The notes under the pieces are model-generated. The model had not been told where the DNA came from. It searched no databases and saw only the letters and a list, made by a program, of their open reading frames with translations. 64,000 bases of DNA, from the NCBI GenBank assembly GCA_964399985.1, contig CAYNRY010000001.1, forward strand, positions 558,001 to 622,000. The letters run 5' to 3'. The stretch comes from Micavibrio_B sp964399985. Lineage in GTDB: Bacteria > Pseudomonadota > Alphaproteobacteria > Micavibrionales > Micavibrionaceae. The position numbers and the translations under genes are program-made. Shown piece after piece: positions 34,278 through 42,994 of this stretch; the first letter of the stretch is position 1, and the number at the start of each line of letters is the position of its first letter.

Positions 34278-37022
34278 TTAGCCAATCTTCCCATGGCATT
34301 GCTTGTATTTCTTGCCGGAGCCGCAAGGGCAGGGATCGTTACGCGAAACATTGCCTTCCCATGTTGAAGGATCCGCAGAATCGAATTTACGGCGCATCTG
34401 GGTAACGTTACCACGTTGCGGCTCTTCTTCCGCTTCGGCGGCAAAGGCAGGGTCCTCGCGGGTTTCATGCGCGAGAGCTTCTTCCTGCGCACGTTGCTCG
34501 GCGATCATGCGGGCGAAAGCCTCTTCGTCGATATTGATTTCGACAAGAGATAGATTTTGTACGACGGCGGTTTTGAGTTTACCAAGCATCGATTCAAAGA
34601 GAGCAAAGGATTCCGCTTTGTATTCGTTTAGCGGATCGCGTTGTGCAAAGGCACGCAGATTGATCCCCTGACGCAAATGGTCGAGATGGAGAAGGTGTTC
34701 TTTCCAGTGACCATCCAGTTGGCGCAGGACGAATGATTTCTCAATCTCGGCAAAGAAATTCGCACCGGCGCGACTGGCTTTCGCTTCCATCTTCTCGTCG
34801 GATATTTTCTTCAGGCGCTCGATGATTTCAGTATCGGCAATGCCTTCTTCTTTCGCCCAGTCTTCCACCGGCGCTTCCACATTTGTATCGAGGCCGAGAA
34901 TAGCGCCGACTTCAGTTTTGAGGCCGTGGATATCCCATTGCTCGGCATAGGAGTTTGGCGGGATAGCATTTTCAACCAGTTCCTCGATTACTTCGTGGCG
35001 CATGTCGGTGACGATTTCTGTCACATTTTCCGCTTCCATGATTTCGCGGCGCTGTTCATAGATGATCTTACGCTGGTCATTCATCACGTTATCGAATTTC
35101 AGCAAATTCTTACGGATTTCAAAGTTTTGTTGTTCGACGCGGTGTTGCGCCTTTTCCAATGCTTTTGACAGCCATGGGTGAGCCAGCGCTTCGCCTTCTT
35201 TTAGGCCAATGGATTTATTGGAGAGAACCGCTTCCAAAGCATCAGGAGAGAAAATTCTCATCAAATCGTCTTGCGTTGACAGGAAGAACGCGGATTCACC
35301 CGGGTCGCCCTGACGCCCAGCACGACCGCGAAGCTGGTTGTCGATCCGGCGCGATTCATGACGCTCCGTGCCTATGATGAAAAGTCCGCCGCCGGCGAGA
35401 ACGATTTCCTTGTCGCGGGCGATTTCATCGCGAATAATTGCTTTGCGGCGTTCCTGTTCGTTCTCATCGAGATCGGTTGGAACTTCCTGTACGACCCGCA
35501 TTTCATAGTTACCGCCGAGCTGGATATCCGTTCCGCGGCCTGCCATGTTCGTGGCGATGGTCACGGCTTTCGGGCGTCCGGCCTGCGCGATGATGGCGGA
35601 TTCCTGTTCATGCATACGCGCGTTTAAAACCTGATGTGCAATACCGGCTTCTTTCAAACGGGCGGAGAGAGATTCCGATTTCTCGATAGAAACGGTGCCG
35701 ACTAATACAGGTTGGTTACGCGCCGTCGCTTCTTTGACGAGATCGATAATCGCCTGTTCTTTTTCGCGCATCGATTTGTAGATTTTATCGTTTTGATCTT
35801 TACGTTTTACCGGAACATTGGTCGGAATATCGACGACGCCCAGTTTGTAAATTTCCATGAATTCACCGGCTTCGGTAATCGCCGTTCCTGTCATGCCTGA
35901 CAGTTTGGGATAAAGACGGAAATAATTCTGGAAGGTGATGGAAGCGAGCGTCTGGTTTTCTTTTTGAATCTGGACATGCTCTTTCGCTTCCAAAGCCTGA
36001 TGCAGGCCCTCGGAAAAACGGCGGCCTTCCATCATACGGCCCGTGAATTCGTCGATGATGATAACTTTGTCGTCCTTCACGATGTAATCGGTATCGCGGG
36101 AGAAAAGCTTATGGGCGCGAAGCGCCTGGTTGACATGGTGGACGATGGTTATGTTTTGCGCATCGTATAAAGCGCCTGTCTCTAAAAGGCCTGCTGCGCG
36201 AAGATTTTCTTCCATCTTCTCAACGCCGGCTTCGGTCAGGAGAACGGTTTTGACTTTTTCGTCCTTCTCGTAATCCTCTTCGGTGAGGGAAGGGATAAGC
36301 GCATCTACTTTAATATAAAGATCGGGTGCGCCTTCGGTCGGGCCGGAAATAATCAGCGGCGTCCGCGCTTCATCAATTAAAATGGAATCGACTTCATCGA
36401 CGATGGCGAAATTAAACTCGCGCTGAACCATTTCGCTTAGCGAATATTTCATGTTGTCGCGCAAGTAATCGAAACCGAATTCATTGTTGGTTCCGTATGT
36501 AATATCGGCGGCATAAGCGGCGCGGCGTTCTTCGTCGGAAATATTGGACAGGATGCAACCTGTTGTCAGGCCCATCCAGTTATACAGGCGGCCCATCCAG
36601 TCGCTGTCGCGCTTGGCAAGGTAATCGTTGACGGTAACGACATGCACGCCTTTGCCGGTCAGGGCATTCAAATAAGTCGCGAGTGTCGCAACGAGGGTTT
36701 TACCTTCACCTGTTCTCATCTCGGCGATCTTGCCGTTATGCAGTGTCATACCGCCGATCAGCTGAACGTCGAAATGGCGCATGCCGAGAACGCGTTTGGA
36801 GGCTTCGCGGATCGCGGCGAAAGCGTCCGGCAAAAGATCGTCCAGAGTCTCGCCTTCTTGCAAACGCTGACGGAATTCAAATGTCTTGTTTTTGAGCGCG
36901 TCATCCGACAGGGCGGCGTATTGCGGCTCCAGATCGTTGATCACGGGAATCGTTTTATAGAAGTTTTTCAGAATCCGGTCGTTGCTGCTGCCGAAGATTT
37001 TCGTGGCGAGATTTAAAAGCAT
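34278..37022 (-). CDS. secA: Preprotein translocase ATPase SecA
   Basis: A 914-residue, full-length SecA. Walker A lies in AEMRTGEGKTLVATL, and the DEAD-like IVDEVDSILIDEARTPLIISG follows. Then come GTVSIEKSE, the second ATPase domain TNMAGRGTDIQLGG and RRIDNQLRGRAGRQGDPG. The C-terminal zinc-binding motif is DPCPCGSGKKYKQCHG. It drives Sec-dependent protein export. It is monocistronic with its own terminator, and its upstream region carries two strong inverted repeats. Confidence 0.98.
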   Translation of the reverse strand: MLLNLATKIFGSSNDRILKNFYKTIPVINDLEPQYAALSDDALKNKTFEFRQRLQEGETLDDLLPDAFAAIREASKRVLGMRHFDVQLIGGMTLHNGKIAEMRTGEGKTLVATLATYLNALTGKGVHVVTVNDYLAKRDSDWMGRLYNWMGLTTGCILSNISDEERRAAYAADITYGTNNEFGFDYLRDNMKYSLSEMVQREFNFAIVDEVDSILIDEARTPLIISGPTEGAPDLYIKVDALIPSLTEEDYEKDEKVKTVLLTEAGVEKMEENLRAAGLLETGALYDAQNITIVHHVNQALRAHKLFSRDTDYIVKDDKVIIIDEFTGRMMEGRRFSEGLHQALEAKEHVQIQKENQTLASITFQNYFRLYPKLSGMTGTAITEAGEFMEIYKLGVVDIPTNVPVKRKDQNDKIYKSMREKEQAIIDLVKEATARNQPVLVGTVSIEKSESLSARLKEAGIAHQVLNARMHEQESAIIAQAGRPKAVTIATNMAGRGTDIQLGGNYEMRVVQEVPTDLDENEQERRKAIIRDEIARDKEIVLAGGGLFIIGTERHESRRIDNQLRGRAGRQGDPGESAFFLSTQDDLMRIFSPDALEAVLSNKSIGLKEGEALAHPWLSKALEKAQHRVEQQNFEIRKNLLKFDNVMNDQRKIIYEQRREIMEAENVTEIVTDMRHEVIEELVENAIPPNSYAEQWDIHGLKTEVGAILGLDTNVEAPVEDWAKEEGIADTEIIERLKKISDEKMEAKASRAGANFFAEIEKSFVLRQLDGHWKEHLLHLDHLRQGINLRAFAQRDPLNEYKAESFALFESMLGKLKTAVVQNLSLVEINIDEEAFARMIAEQRAQEEALAHETREDPAFAAEAEEEPQRGNVTQMRRKFDSADPSTWEGNVSRNDPCPCGSGKKYKQCHGKIG

Positions 37023-37044
37023 AATATTGTAAGTCCTTTTTAGT

Positions 37045-37097
37045 CCGGATCGTCTTTATATCAGCACATCTGTGCTGATATAAAGACGTGAATCCGG
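37045..37097. repeat. Long near-perfect palindrome upstream of secA
   Basis: CGTCTTTATATCAGCACA (37051-37068), a 2-base loop, and its exact complement at 37071-37088 form an 18-bp perfect inverted repeat. Outer CCGGAT and ATCCGG arms pair again across a TGA bulge, giving about 24 bp per arm. It lies 23 bp from the secA start and has no T run. It could be an mRNA-leader hairpin, an operator or a transposon-derived element. Confidence 0.8.
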
Positions 37098-37114
37098 CCT
37101 AACTTTAAATAATT

Positions 37115-37142
37115 AGAGCATATCGTAATTAGGATATGCTCT
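37115..37142. repeat. Second inverted repeat in the secA/parvulin intergenic region
   Basis: AGAGCATATC-GTAATTAG-GATATGCTCT is a perfect 10-bp inverted repeat with an 8-bp spacer. A GATATAAAG word from the neighbouring palindrome recurs just after it at about 37152. The 37023-37328 interval (306 bp) has no gene and must hold the promoters of both secA and the parvulin gene. Confidence 0.7.
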
Positions 37143-37328
37143 GGGTCTCCTGATATAAAGCGCAAGGATTATGTCGTCAATGTCCGGAGCGTAAGGGATT
37201 GAATCAGCGGGGGGTAAATCGGGAAAAACCCGTTAAAAGCCTATTGCCAGACAAGGCCTCGTATGACCAAATACGGGACCTTTCCCCGAACCCCTAGTTA
37301 CGGAATTTAACATTTAAAGGAATTAACG

Positions 37329-38279
37329 ATGAATAACAGAAATCTGGGCATTTTGATCGCTGTCGTCATTATCGCCGCCGCGGCGATTTGCTTCACTATT
37401 ATGAAGGCAAATAAAGACGAAACCGCTGCCATCCAAAACGCAGCCATGGAAGGTACATCGAAAGTCGAGCCAGCCGCAGAAACATTGGAACCGACTGCGG
37501 AAAATCCCGTCGTTGGCACGGTCGATGGTGTGAATATCCTTCGTTCCGAAGTTGTGGCCTTTATGCGCAATTTCCCGCCGCAAATGCAGCAAATGCCGGT
37601 CGAACAATTATTCCCGATGGCGCTTGAGCAGGTCGTGACCGCGAAAGTGGTTGACGCCAGAGCTTCTAAAGTGGAAGAGCTTCAATCCGACGCGGAAGTC
37701 ATGAAGCGTCTGGCCGATGCAAAAATCCAGATCGTTCGCACTGTCTATCTCGAAAAAGAAATCGAGAAGCTGATGTCGCCAGAGCGGACACAAAAAGCCT
37801 ATGACAAGTTCAAGGCCGAACAAGGCAAGGTTGAAGAAGTCCATGCCCGTCATATTCTCGTAGAAAAAGAAGAGACAGCGAAGGAAATCATCACGAAGCT
37901 TGAAGGCGGCGCGAAATTTGAAGATCTTGCGAAAGAATATTCAAAGGACCCGTCCAATAAAGATACAGGCGGCGATCTTGGTTACTTCACGAAAGAAGCC
38001 ATGGTGAAGGAATTCGCCGATGCTGCTTTTGCTGGTGAAAAAGGCAAGGTTTTGAAAACGCCTGTCAAAACACAATTTGGTTTCCATGTGATTGAAATTC
38101 TCGACAAGCGTAACCGTCCGGTTCCTACACTTGAAGAAGTAAAGCCTGCGCTGGAAGCGGAAGAGCGCCGCCAGATCCTCAACGAAATGGTTGAAGGCTG
38201 GGTTAAGGATGCAAAAGTGACCAAGCTGAATATTGAAGGCAAGCCGATCGAGGCGCCTAAAGAAGAGCCGAAGAAGTAA
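37329..38279 (+). CDS. Parvulin-type peptidyl-prolyl isomerase (SurA/PrsA-like)
   Basis: A 316-residue protein. The N-terminal signal-anchor is LGILIAVVIIAAAAICFTIM. A SurA-N-like chaperone region follows (VVGTVDGVNILRSEVVAFM), then a parvulin domain with HARHILVEKEETA, FEDLAKEYSKDPSNKDTGGDLGYF and TQFGFHVIEILDKR. It assists folding of exported proteins at the periplasmic side of the membrane. AAAGGA lies ahead of the ATG. It is divergent from secA, a functionally related pairing. Confidence 0.9.
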   Translation: MNNRNLGILIAVVIIAAAAICFTIMKANKDETAAIQNAAMEGTSKVEPAAETLEPTAENPVVGTVDGVNILRSEVVAFMRNFPPQMQQMPVEQLFPMALEQVVTAKVVDARASKVEELQSDAEVMKRLADAKIQIVRTVYLEKEIEKLMSPERTQKAYDKFKAEQGKVEEVHARHILVEKEETAKEIITKLEGGAKFEDLAKEYSKDPSNKDTGGDLGYFTKEAMVKEFADAAFAGEKGKVLKTPVKTQFGFHVIEILDKRNRPVPTLEEVKPALEAEERRQILNEMVEGWVKDAKVTKLNIEGKPIEAPKEEPKK

Positions 38280-38283
38280 TTCG

Positions 38284-38310
38284 AAAATCCCCGCCTCGGC
38301 GGGGATTTTT
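38284..38310 (+). terminator. Rho-independent terminator of the parvulin gene
   Basis: AAAATCCCCGCC-TC-GGCGGGGATTTT is a perfect 12-bp stem followed by further T residues, 5 bp after the stop codon. Confidence 0.93.
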
Positions 38311-38319
38311 TATTCAACC

Positions 38320-38387
38320 GTCATTCCCGCGAAGGCGGGAATCCATAGTGACGCTGCACGATGGACCCCCGCCTTCGCGGGGGTGAC
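38320..38387. repeat. Dispersed palindromic repeat, family A (68 bp)
   Basis: An imperfect inverted repeat from GTCATTCCCGCGAAGGCGGG to CCCCGCCTTCGCGGGGGTGAC with an internal loop. The core resembles the small palindromic repeats scattered in many proteobacterial intergenic spaces. It lies between the parvulin terminator and mutT and gives the mutT frame a spurious upstream extension. Confidence 0.85.
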
Positions 38388-38417
38388 GGACTGTATAAAA
38401 GTCATTATAGTAATCCC

Positions 38418-38876
38418 ATGAAAAAATTTATGTCTTGTGCCGAGGCGTTGGCCGCGCCGCCGCCATTGATGCCAAATTTGCCAATAGTATTGGTGGCTGC
38501 CGCAGCGATCATTGATCGTAAAAAACAAATTTTAATGGCGCAGCGCCCCGAAGGAAAGCCGATGGCGGGTTTATGGGAGTTTCCTGGCGGTAAGGTCGAT
38601 GCCGGAGAGCTTCCCGAATATGCCCTCATGCGTGAACTGGAAGAAGAACTGGGAATAGAAACCCGGCCTTGTTGTATGTCGGGCGTCGGTTTTGCATCGC
38701 ACACTTACGAGAAATTTCATTTGCTGATGCCGGTTTTTGCCATTCGCGTCTGGAAAGGCGAGCCGCAAGGCCGCGAAGGCCAGAATTTGAAATGGATGAA
38801 TGTGCAGGATTTGTATAGTCTGGATATGCCGGAAGCGGATAAGCCGCTTATCCATCAATTAGAAGCCATACTTTAA
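38418..38876 (+). CDS. mutT: MutT-type Nudix hydrolase (8-oxo-dGTP diphosphatase)
   Basis: A 152-residue Nudix protein. The Nudix box is GGKVDAGELPEYALMRELEEELG, and LMAQRPEGKPMAGLWEFPGG is typical of MutT. It removes oxidised guanine nucleotides. The frame opens at 38361, but its first 19 codons lie in the palindromic repeat, so the start is placed at the ATG at 38418. A further ATG at 38469 would still leave an intact domain; neither has a clear ribosome-binding site. TAATG overlaps the next gene. Confidence 0.87.
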   Translation: MKKFMSCAEALAAPPPLMPNLPIVLVAAAAIIDRKKQILMAQRPEGKPMAGLWEFPGGKVDAGELPEYALMRELEEELGIETRPCCMSGVGFASHTYEKFHLLMPVFAIRVWKGEPQGREGQNLKWMNVQDLYSLDMPEADKPLIHQLEAIL

Positions 38877-39616
38877 TGTATCGTTCGATCTACGATCTGA
38901 AAGTCTTTTATAACTCGCCATCGGGTTCGATGGTGCGGCGGATCGTGCGCCGGCATATCCTAAACTGGTGGCCCAGTACGCACAATGAACGCATTGTCGG
39001 TATCGGTTTTGCCCAGCCTTATCTTGAGCCTTTTCTTGATAATTGCGAGCGTTGTTACGCGGTCATGCCTGCCGGACAAGGCGCCTATCCATGGCCGGAC
39101 GGAAAGAAAAACCTGACGGTATTGTCGGAAGAATCAGAATTACCGCTTGAAACGAATTCCGTCGATAAAATTCTTCTTATCCATTCTTTCGAACATGCCG
39201 AGCTTTTGCGGTCCAATTTACAGGAAATCTGGCGCGTGCTGAAAAGCAACGGGAGGCTGGTCATAGTAACGCCCAACCGCGTTGGTTTCTGGGCGCGGGC
39301 GGAATGGTCGCCGTTTGGACAAGGAAGCCCGTCATCGCTCAATCAATTGAAATCGATATTGCGGGATAATCTTTTCGTCTTCGAACGTAACAAGCCTGTT
39401 CTCTATGTGCCGCCGATGCGCCGCAGTACCATTATCAAATCCGCCGATACGTTTGAAGTAATCGGTCCGTTTACTTTTCCTGCCTTCGCAGGTCTTCATA
39501 TGATCGAAGCCAGCAAGCAATTATATGCCGGTATTGATGTTCCGGATGGCGCGAAAGTTAAAGTCCGTGGCCGCGGCAATTTAATTCCCAATCCTGTTCC
39601 ATTAGGAAGAAACTAG
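38876..39616 (+). CDS. SAM-dependent methyltransferase (Methyltransf_11 type)
   Basis: A 246-residue protein with a weakened motif I (ERIVGIGFAQPYLEPFL), followed by LPLETNSVDKILLIHSFEHAEL, WRVLKSNGRLVIVTPNRVGFWAR and a Gly-rich C-terminus. The usual GxGxG is absent, so catalysis is not certain. The start overlaps the mutT stop as TAATG. Chorismate mutase follows after 2 bp, so all four genes may form one unit. The substrate is unknown. Confidence 0.75.
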   Translation: MYRSIYDLKVFYNSPSGSMVRRIVRRHILNWWPSTHNERIVGIGFAQPYLEPFLDNCERCYAVMPAGQGAYPWPDGKKNLTVLSEESELPLETNSVDKILLIHSFEHAELLRSNLQEIWRVLKSNGRLVIVTPNRVGFWARAEWSPFGQGSPSSLNQLKSILRDNLFVFERNKPVLYVPPMRRSTIIKSADTFEVIGPFTFPAFAGLHMIEASKQLYAGIDVPDGAKVKVRGRGNLIPNPVPLGRN

Positions 39617-39618
39617 AC

Positions 39619-40401
39619 ATGTATAAATCTCCCGAACTAGATCAAATCCGCCAGCGTATCGATGCCCTTGATAATCAGGTGCATGACCTTTTGATGGAGC
39701 GTGCCGATTTGATCATGCAAGTCTCTGCCGAGAAGAAAAAACATGGCATCCAGATCGTTCAACCTGCTCGTGAAGCACGCATGATCCGCCGCTTGATCAA
39801 ACGCCACCGCGCACCATTGCCGGAAGAAACGATTGTCCGCATCTGGCGCGAACTCGTCGGGTCGATCTCTTTGCTTCAAACGGGACTAAGCGTTGCGGTA
39901 ACAAAAAAACTGCCCGAATATTGGGACATGGCACGGGATTATTTCGGCACCGTATTGCCGATGCAAAAAGAAAATTCCGAGGCTGATGTTTTAAAACTAG
40001 TCAAAGACGACAAGGTAAATTTCGCTGTCCTTCCGTCACCGGAAGAAAATGAACCGGATGCATGGTGGCTGTCTTTGATGATCGATACATCTTTGAAAGT
40101 CATTCAGCGCCTGCCATTTGGCGACAAGGAAAACTATAAATATGAACGCCATCCGGCGCTGGTCGTCGCCAAGGCCGGTTTCGATACATCCGACGATGAC
40201 CGTTCCTTGATTGCCATGCCATCGGCGCATTTGAACGAGGCGCAGAAAATCTTTAAAGTGCTGGAAGTCTATTCATCGAACGGTAACGTCCTTTTGGAAG
40301 TGGATGAATATATTTTGCCAAACGATGAGCGATTGAACGCGATTGAAGCCGTTTCTCTGGGCGGCTATCCATCCCCTTTAAAGTATAAAGACGAGAAATG
40401 A
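39619..40401 (+). CDS. Chorismate mutase with C-terminal extension
   Basis: A 260-residue protein. The first 90 residues are a CM_2 (AroQ) domain: IRQRIDALDNQVHDLLMERADL with the catalytic Arg, Lys in VSAEKKK, and REARMIRRL. The remaining 170 residues have no recognised catalytic motif and may be a regulatory or degenerate prephenate-dehydratase-like module (inference). It feeds prephenate to phenylalanine and tyrosine synthesis. It overlaps hisC by ATGA. Confidence 0.8.
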   Translation: MYKSPELDQIRQRIDALDNQVHDLLMERADLIMQVSAEKKKHGIQIVQPAREARMIRRLIKRHRAPLPEETIVRIWRELVGSISLLQTGLSVAVTKKLPEYWDMARDYFGTVLPMQKENSEADVLKLVKDDKVNFAVLPSPEENEPDAWWLSLMIDTSLKVIQRLPFGDKENYKYERHPALVVAKAGFDTSDDDRSLIAMPSAHLNEAQKIFKVLEVYSSNGNVLLEVDEYILPNDERLNAIEAVSLGGYPSPLKYKDEK

Positions 40402-41477
40402 AATTTACTCCGCGCCCTGGTATACTAGATATCGAGCCTTATGTCCCCGGCGCCAGCAAGGGCGGCGGCGACAAAGTCATCAAACTATCATCGAATGAAA
40501 ATCCGCTCGGACCTTCGCCAAAGGCTATGCAGGCCTATAAAGATACTGCCGATAAAATGCATCGCTATCCTGATGGCGGATCTGTCGAGCTGCGCTCGGC
40601 GATTGCAAACAAATATAGTATGGATGCGGAACGCATTGTGTGCGGCACGGGCTCCGACGAATTGATCTCGCTTCTTTGTCGCGCCTATTGCGGCGAGGGC
40701 GACGAGATTTTGTATACCCAGCATGGCTTCCTGATGTATCCGATTGCTGCACTGTCAGCGGGTGCAACGCCAGTCAAAGCGGCAGAGCCGGAGCGCAAGA
40801 CGGATCTGGAAACGCTGTTCGATGCGATTACCGATAAAACAAAAATGATTTTCATTGCCAATCCGAATAATCCAACAGGGGCGTTGGTTAAGAAAGACGC
40901 GCTTTTGGAATTTCATGCAAAATTGCGCCCCGATATTTTGTTGATCCTTGATTCCGCCTACGCGGAATTTGTCGAAGAAGAAAATTATACCGATGGCCGT
41001 GATATGGTCGATCGATTTGACAATGTCGTGATGCTGCGGACTTTTTCTAAAATCTACGGACTTGGTGGCATGCGGGTCGGCTGGTCTTATTCATCAAAAG
41101 AGATTGCCGATGTGTTAAACCGCATTCGTGGTATTTTCAACCTGTCGATTGCAACGCAAGCGGCTGCCTTGGCCGCTTTGGCGGATGATGACTATATCAA
41201 AAGATCTTTACAGGTAAATTCACAGCAAAAAAAATGGATTACGGAGCGTTTTGAAACGCTGGGTATTCATGTCTATCCGGGCGAGGGGAATTTCATTCTC
41301 TTTACATTAGGCTCGGAAGGAAAAGCAGTGGCTTGCCTGAATTTTATGAAAGAGCGCGGCATTCTACTGCGCGGTATGATTGCCTATGGTCTGCCGGATT
41401 GCCTCCGAATGACGATCGGCTTGCCGGAAGATATGCAGGCGATAGACTGTGCGATGAGAGAATTTTTAGGCTCTTAA
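40398..41477 (+). CDS. hisC: Histidinol-phosphate/aromatic aminotransferase
   Basis: A 359-residue class I/II PLP aminotransferase. KLSSNENPLGPSPKA is the family start, PNNPTGALV follows, and the Schiff-base Lys lies in MLRTFSKIYGLGGMRVGW. Coupling to chorismate mutase suggests it acts on aromatic substrates (phenylpyruvate, 4-hydroxyphenylpyruvate or prephenate) as well as, or instead of, imidazole-acetol phosphate. It overlaps the DUF2125 gene by 4 bp, tail to tail. Confidence 0.88.
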   Translation: MKFTPRPGILDIEPYVPGASKGGGDKVIKLSSNENPLGPSPKAMQAYKDTADKMHRYPDGGSVELRSAIANKYSMDAERIVCGTGSDELISLLCRAYCGEGDEILYTQHGFLMYPIAALSAGATPVKAAEPERKTDLETLFDAITDKTKMIFIANPNNPTGALVKKDALLEFHAKLRPDILLILDSAYAEFVEEENYTDGRDMVDRFDNVVMLRTFSKIYGLGGMRVGWSYSSKEIADVLNRIRGIFNLSIATQAAALAALADDDYIKRSLQVNSQQKKWITERFETLGIHVYPGEGNFILFTLGSEGKAVACLNFMKERGILLRGMIAYGLPDCLRMTIGLPEDMQAIDCAMREFLGS

Positions 41478-42256
41478 TTCTCTTCCCATTTCCATTCAGG
41501 CACTGCCGCGACTCGGAGAGGACCAAGATAGACGCCGCCGCTCTGAATGCGTAGCGCTGTATTGATTGAGCTGATGCCGCTTGTTTCATCTTTTTGTGAC
41601 ATTAAATTCAGAAGGCTTTGGGCCATGATGGCTTGCTTATCGCCAATCGTGCCGTTTTGAACGAGTTCATGGATCAGGTCGTCAAGGCCCGAAACTTTCA
41701 CCTTGATTTCGCCTTCCGGCTGCAGCGTTTGATCGAGCGTTACATAGCCCTCGCCTTCAAGTTTGACCGAGCTGCGGTAAATCCGAAGAGCTTCGACAGG
41801 GATATTGCCGCCTTTCTCCCGCCATGCGGATAAAGTGGCACGATCATAGCGGCGCGGGAAATCGGCAGGCAGGCGAATGCGCAGCAGGAAGTCATCGACA
41901 TGAAGAGTGGTTTTTAAAATAGGTCCCGAGAAATCCATGCCTTGCGGCGCGGAAATAGTGATGGCTTGTGTCGGAAAAGAAAAACCCTGATAGGAAAATG
42001 CGGGTGAGGAGTAGGTAAAGCCGTTGCGGTCAGTGACGCTGCCCGAGAAGGTTCCTTTCGGCGCAGCAGGAAATCCTGTGATGGTTGGCTGTTCGCCATC
42101 GATGACAATCTGATAGCTTTCTTGGCCTGCCCAGATCGTATCGAGCGTTTTTGTCATCTGGCCTGCGACATAGACCCAGAAAATACCATAGGCGATAAAG
42201 GCGAGAATAATCACCGCCGAGATAATTGAGATCAGATTGTAGATAATTTTCTTCAT
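41474..42256 (-). CDS. DUF2125 family membrane-anchored protein
   Basis: A 260-residue protein with an N-terminal membrane anchor (IIYNLISIISAVIILAFIAYGIFWVY). A beta-rich region follows with FSGSVTDRNGF, FSYQGFSFPTQ and late Gly/Leu segments, matching the alphaproteobacterial DUF2125 family, likely periplasmic. Function is unknown. It overlaps plsC by ATGA, suggesting an envelope-lipid context. Confidence 0.8.
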   Translation of the reverse strand: MKKIIYNLISIISAVIILAFIAYGIFWVYVAGQMTKTLDTIWAGQESYQIVIDGEQPTITGFPAAPKGTFSGSVTDRNGFTYSSPAFSYQGFSFPTQAITISAPQGMDFSGPILKTTLHVDDFLLRIRLPADFPRRYDRATLSAWREKGGNIPVEALRIYRSSVKLEGEGYVTLDQTLQPEGEIKVKVSGLDDLIHELVQNGTIGDKQAIMAQSLLNLMSQKDETSGISSINTALRIQSGGVYLGPLRVAAVPEWKWEEN

Positions 42257-42990
42257 GCCGATTTACTCAATGTCTCTTGAACAAGCCGGTTGGAATTCGT
42301 CTCGATGATATCCGCCATTTGCTGGTGCGTGGTTTTCAAATCCTGCCCCGGCATGATCGGCGGGAAGAATTCGAATATCACTTTGCCCGGTTTGACGAAG
42401 AAAGAACGGCGCGGCCAGAATAGCCCGCTATTGGTTGCCATCGGCAGGATAGGGAGCTGTGTTGCTTCCTGCATGCGGACAATGCCGAATTTATAAGGTT
42501 TGGTCGCAGGTGTGTCGCTGATATCGACGCGTGTGCCTTGCGGGAAAATCACGACAGGGCGGTCTTCAGCTTTCAGGCGGTTGGCCCCTTCGACGATGGA
42601 TTTCATCGCGCCTTCACCCTTTGAACGATTAACGGCAATCATGCCTGCTTTTAAGGCCAGCCAGCCCCAGATAGGGATCAGGGCCAATTCACGTTTCAAA
42701 ATAATGGCAGGGTCTTTGAACAGGAGGTGAATTTTAAAAGTCTCATAGGTCGAATAATGCTTGGCCGCGACAAGAAAACTTGTTCCTTGCGGAATATGCT
42801 CAGCGCCGCGCACTTCGTAATCCAGTCCCAAAACCCATTTTTCGACATAGTAATTGCTGTCGAAATAGGCTTGCAGGAAGATCATATAATATTTACGCGG
42901 CAGAAGAAGCGGTGGCACCAAAAGCAGGCACCATATAAACATATAGCCGTAGAAACAGATGTGAAAAAGCGTTTGGCGGATCAGGAGCAT
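42253..42990 (-). CDS. plsC: 1-acyl-sn-glycerol-3-phosphate acyltransferase
   Basis: A 245-residue acyltransferase. The catalytic H-x4-acid appears as KHYSTYE, with Glu instead of the usual Asp, a variant found in some proteobacterial PlsC proteins. IFPQGTRVDIS is the FPEGTR-equivalent substrate motif. N-terminal hydrophobic segments anchor it in the inner membrane. It makes phosphatidic acid from lysophosphatidate. It is linked by 4 bp overlap to DUF2125. Confidence 0.88.
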   Translation of the reverse strand: MLLIRQTLFHICFYGYMFIWCLLLVPPLLLPRKYYMIFLQAYFDSNYYVEKWVLGLDYEVRGAEHIPQGTSFLVAAKHYSTYETFKIHLLFKDPAIILKRELALIPIWGWLALKAGMIAVNRSKGEGAMKSIVEGANRLKAEDRPVVIFPQGTRVDISDTPATKPYKFGIVRMQEATQLPILPMATNSGLFWPRRSFFVKPGKVIFEFFPPIMPGQDLKTTHQQMADIIETNSNRLVQETLSKSA

Positions 42991-42994
42991 GTTG

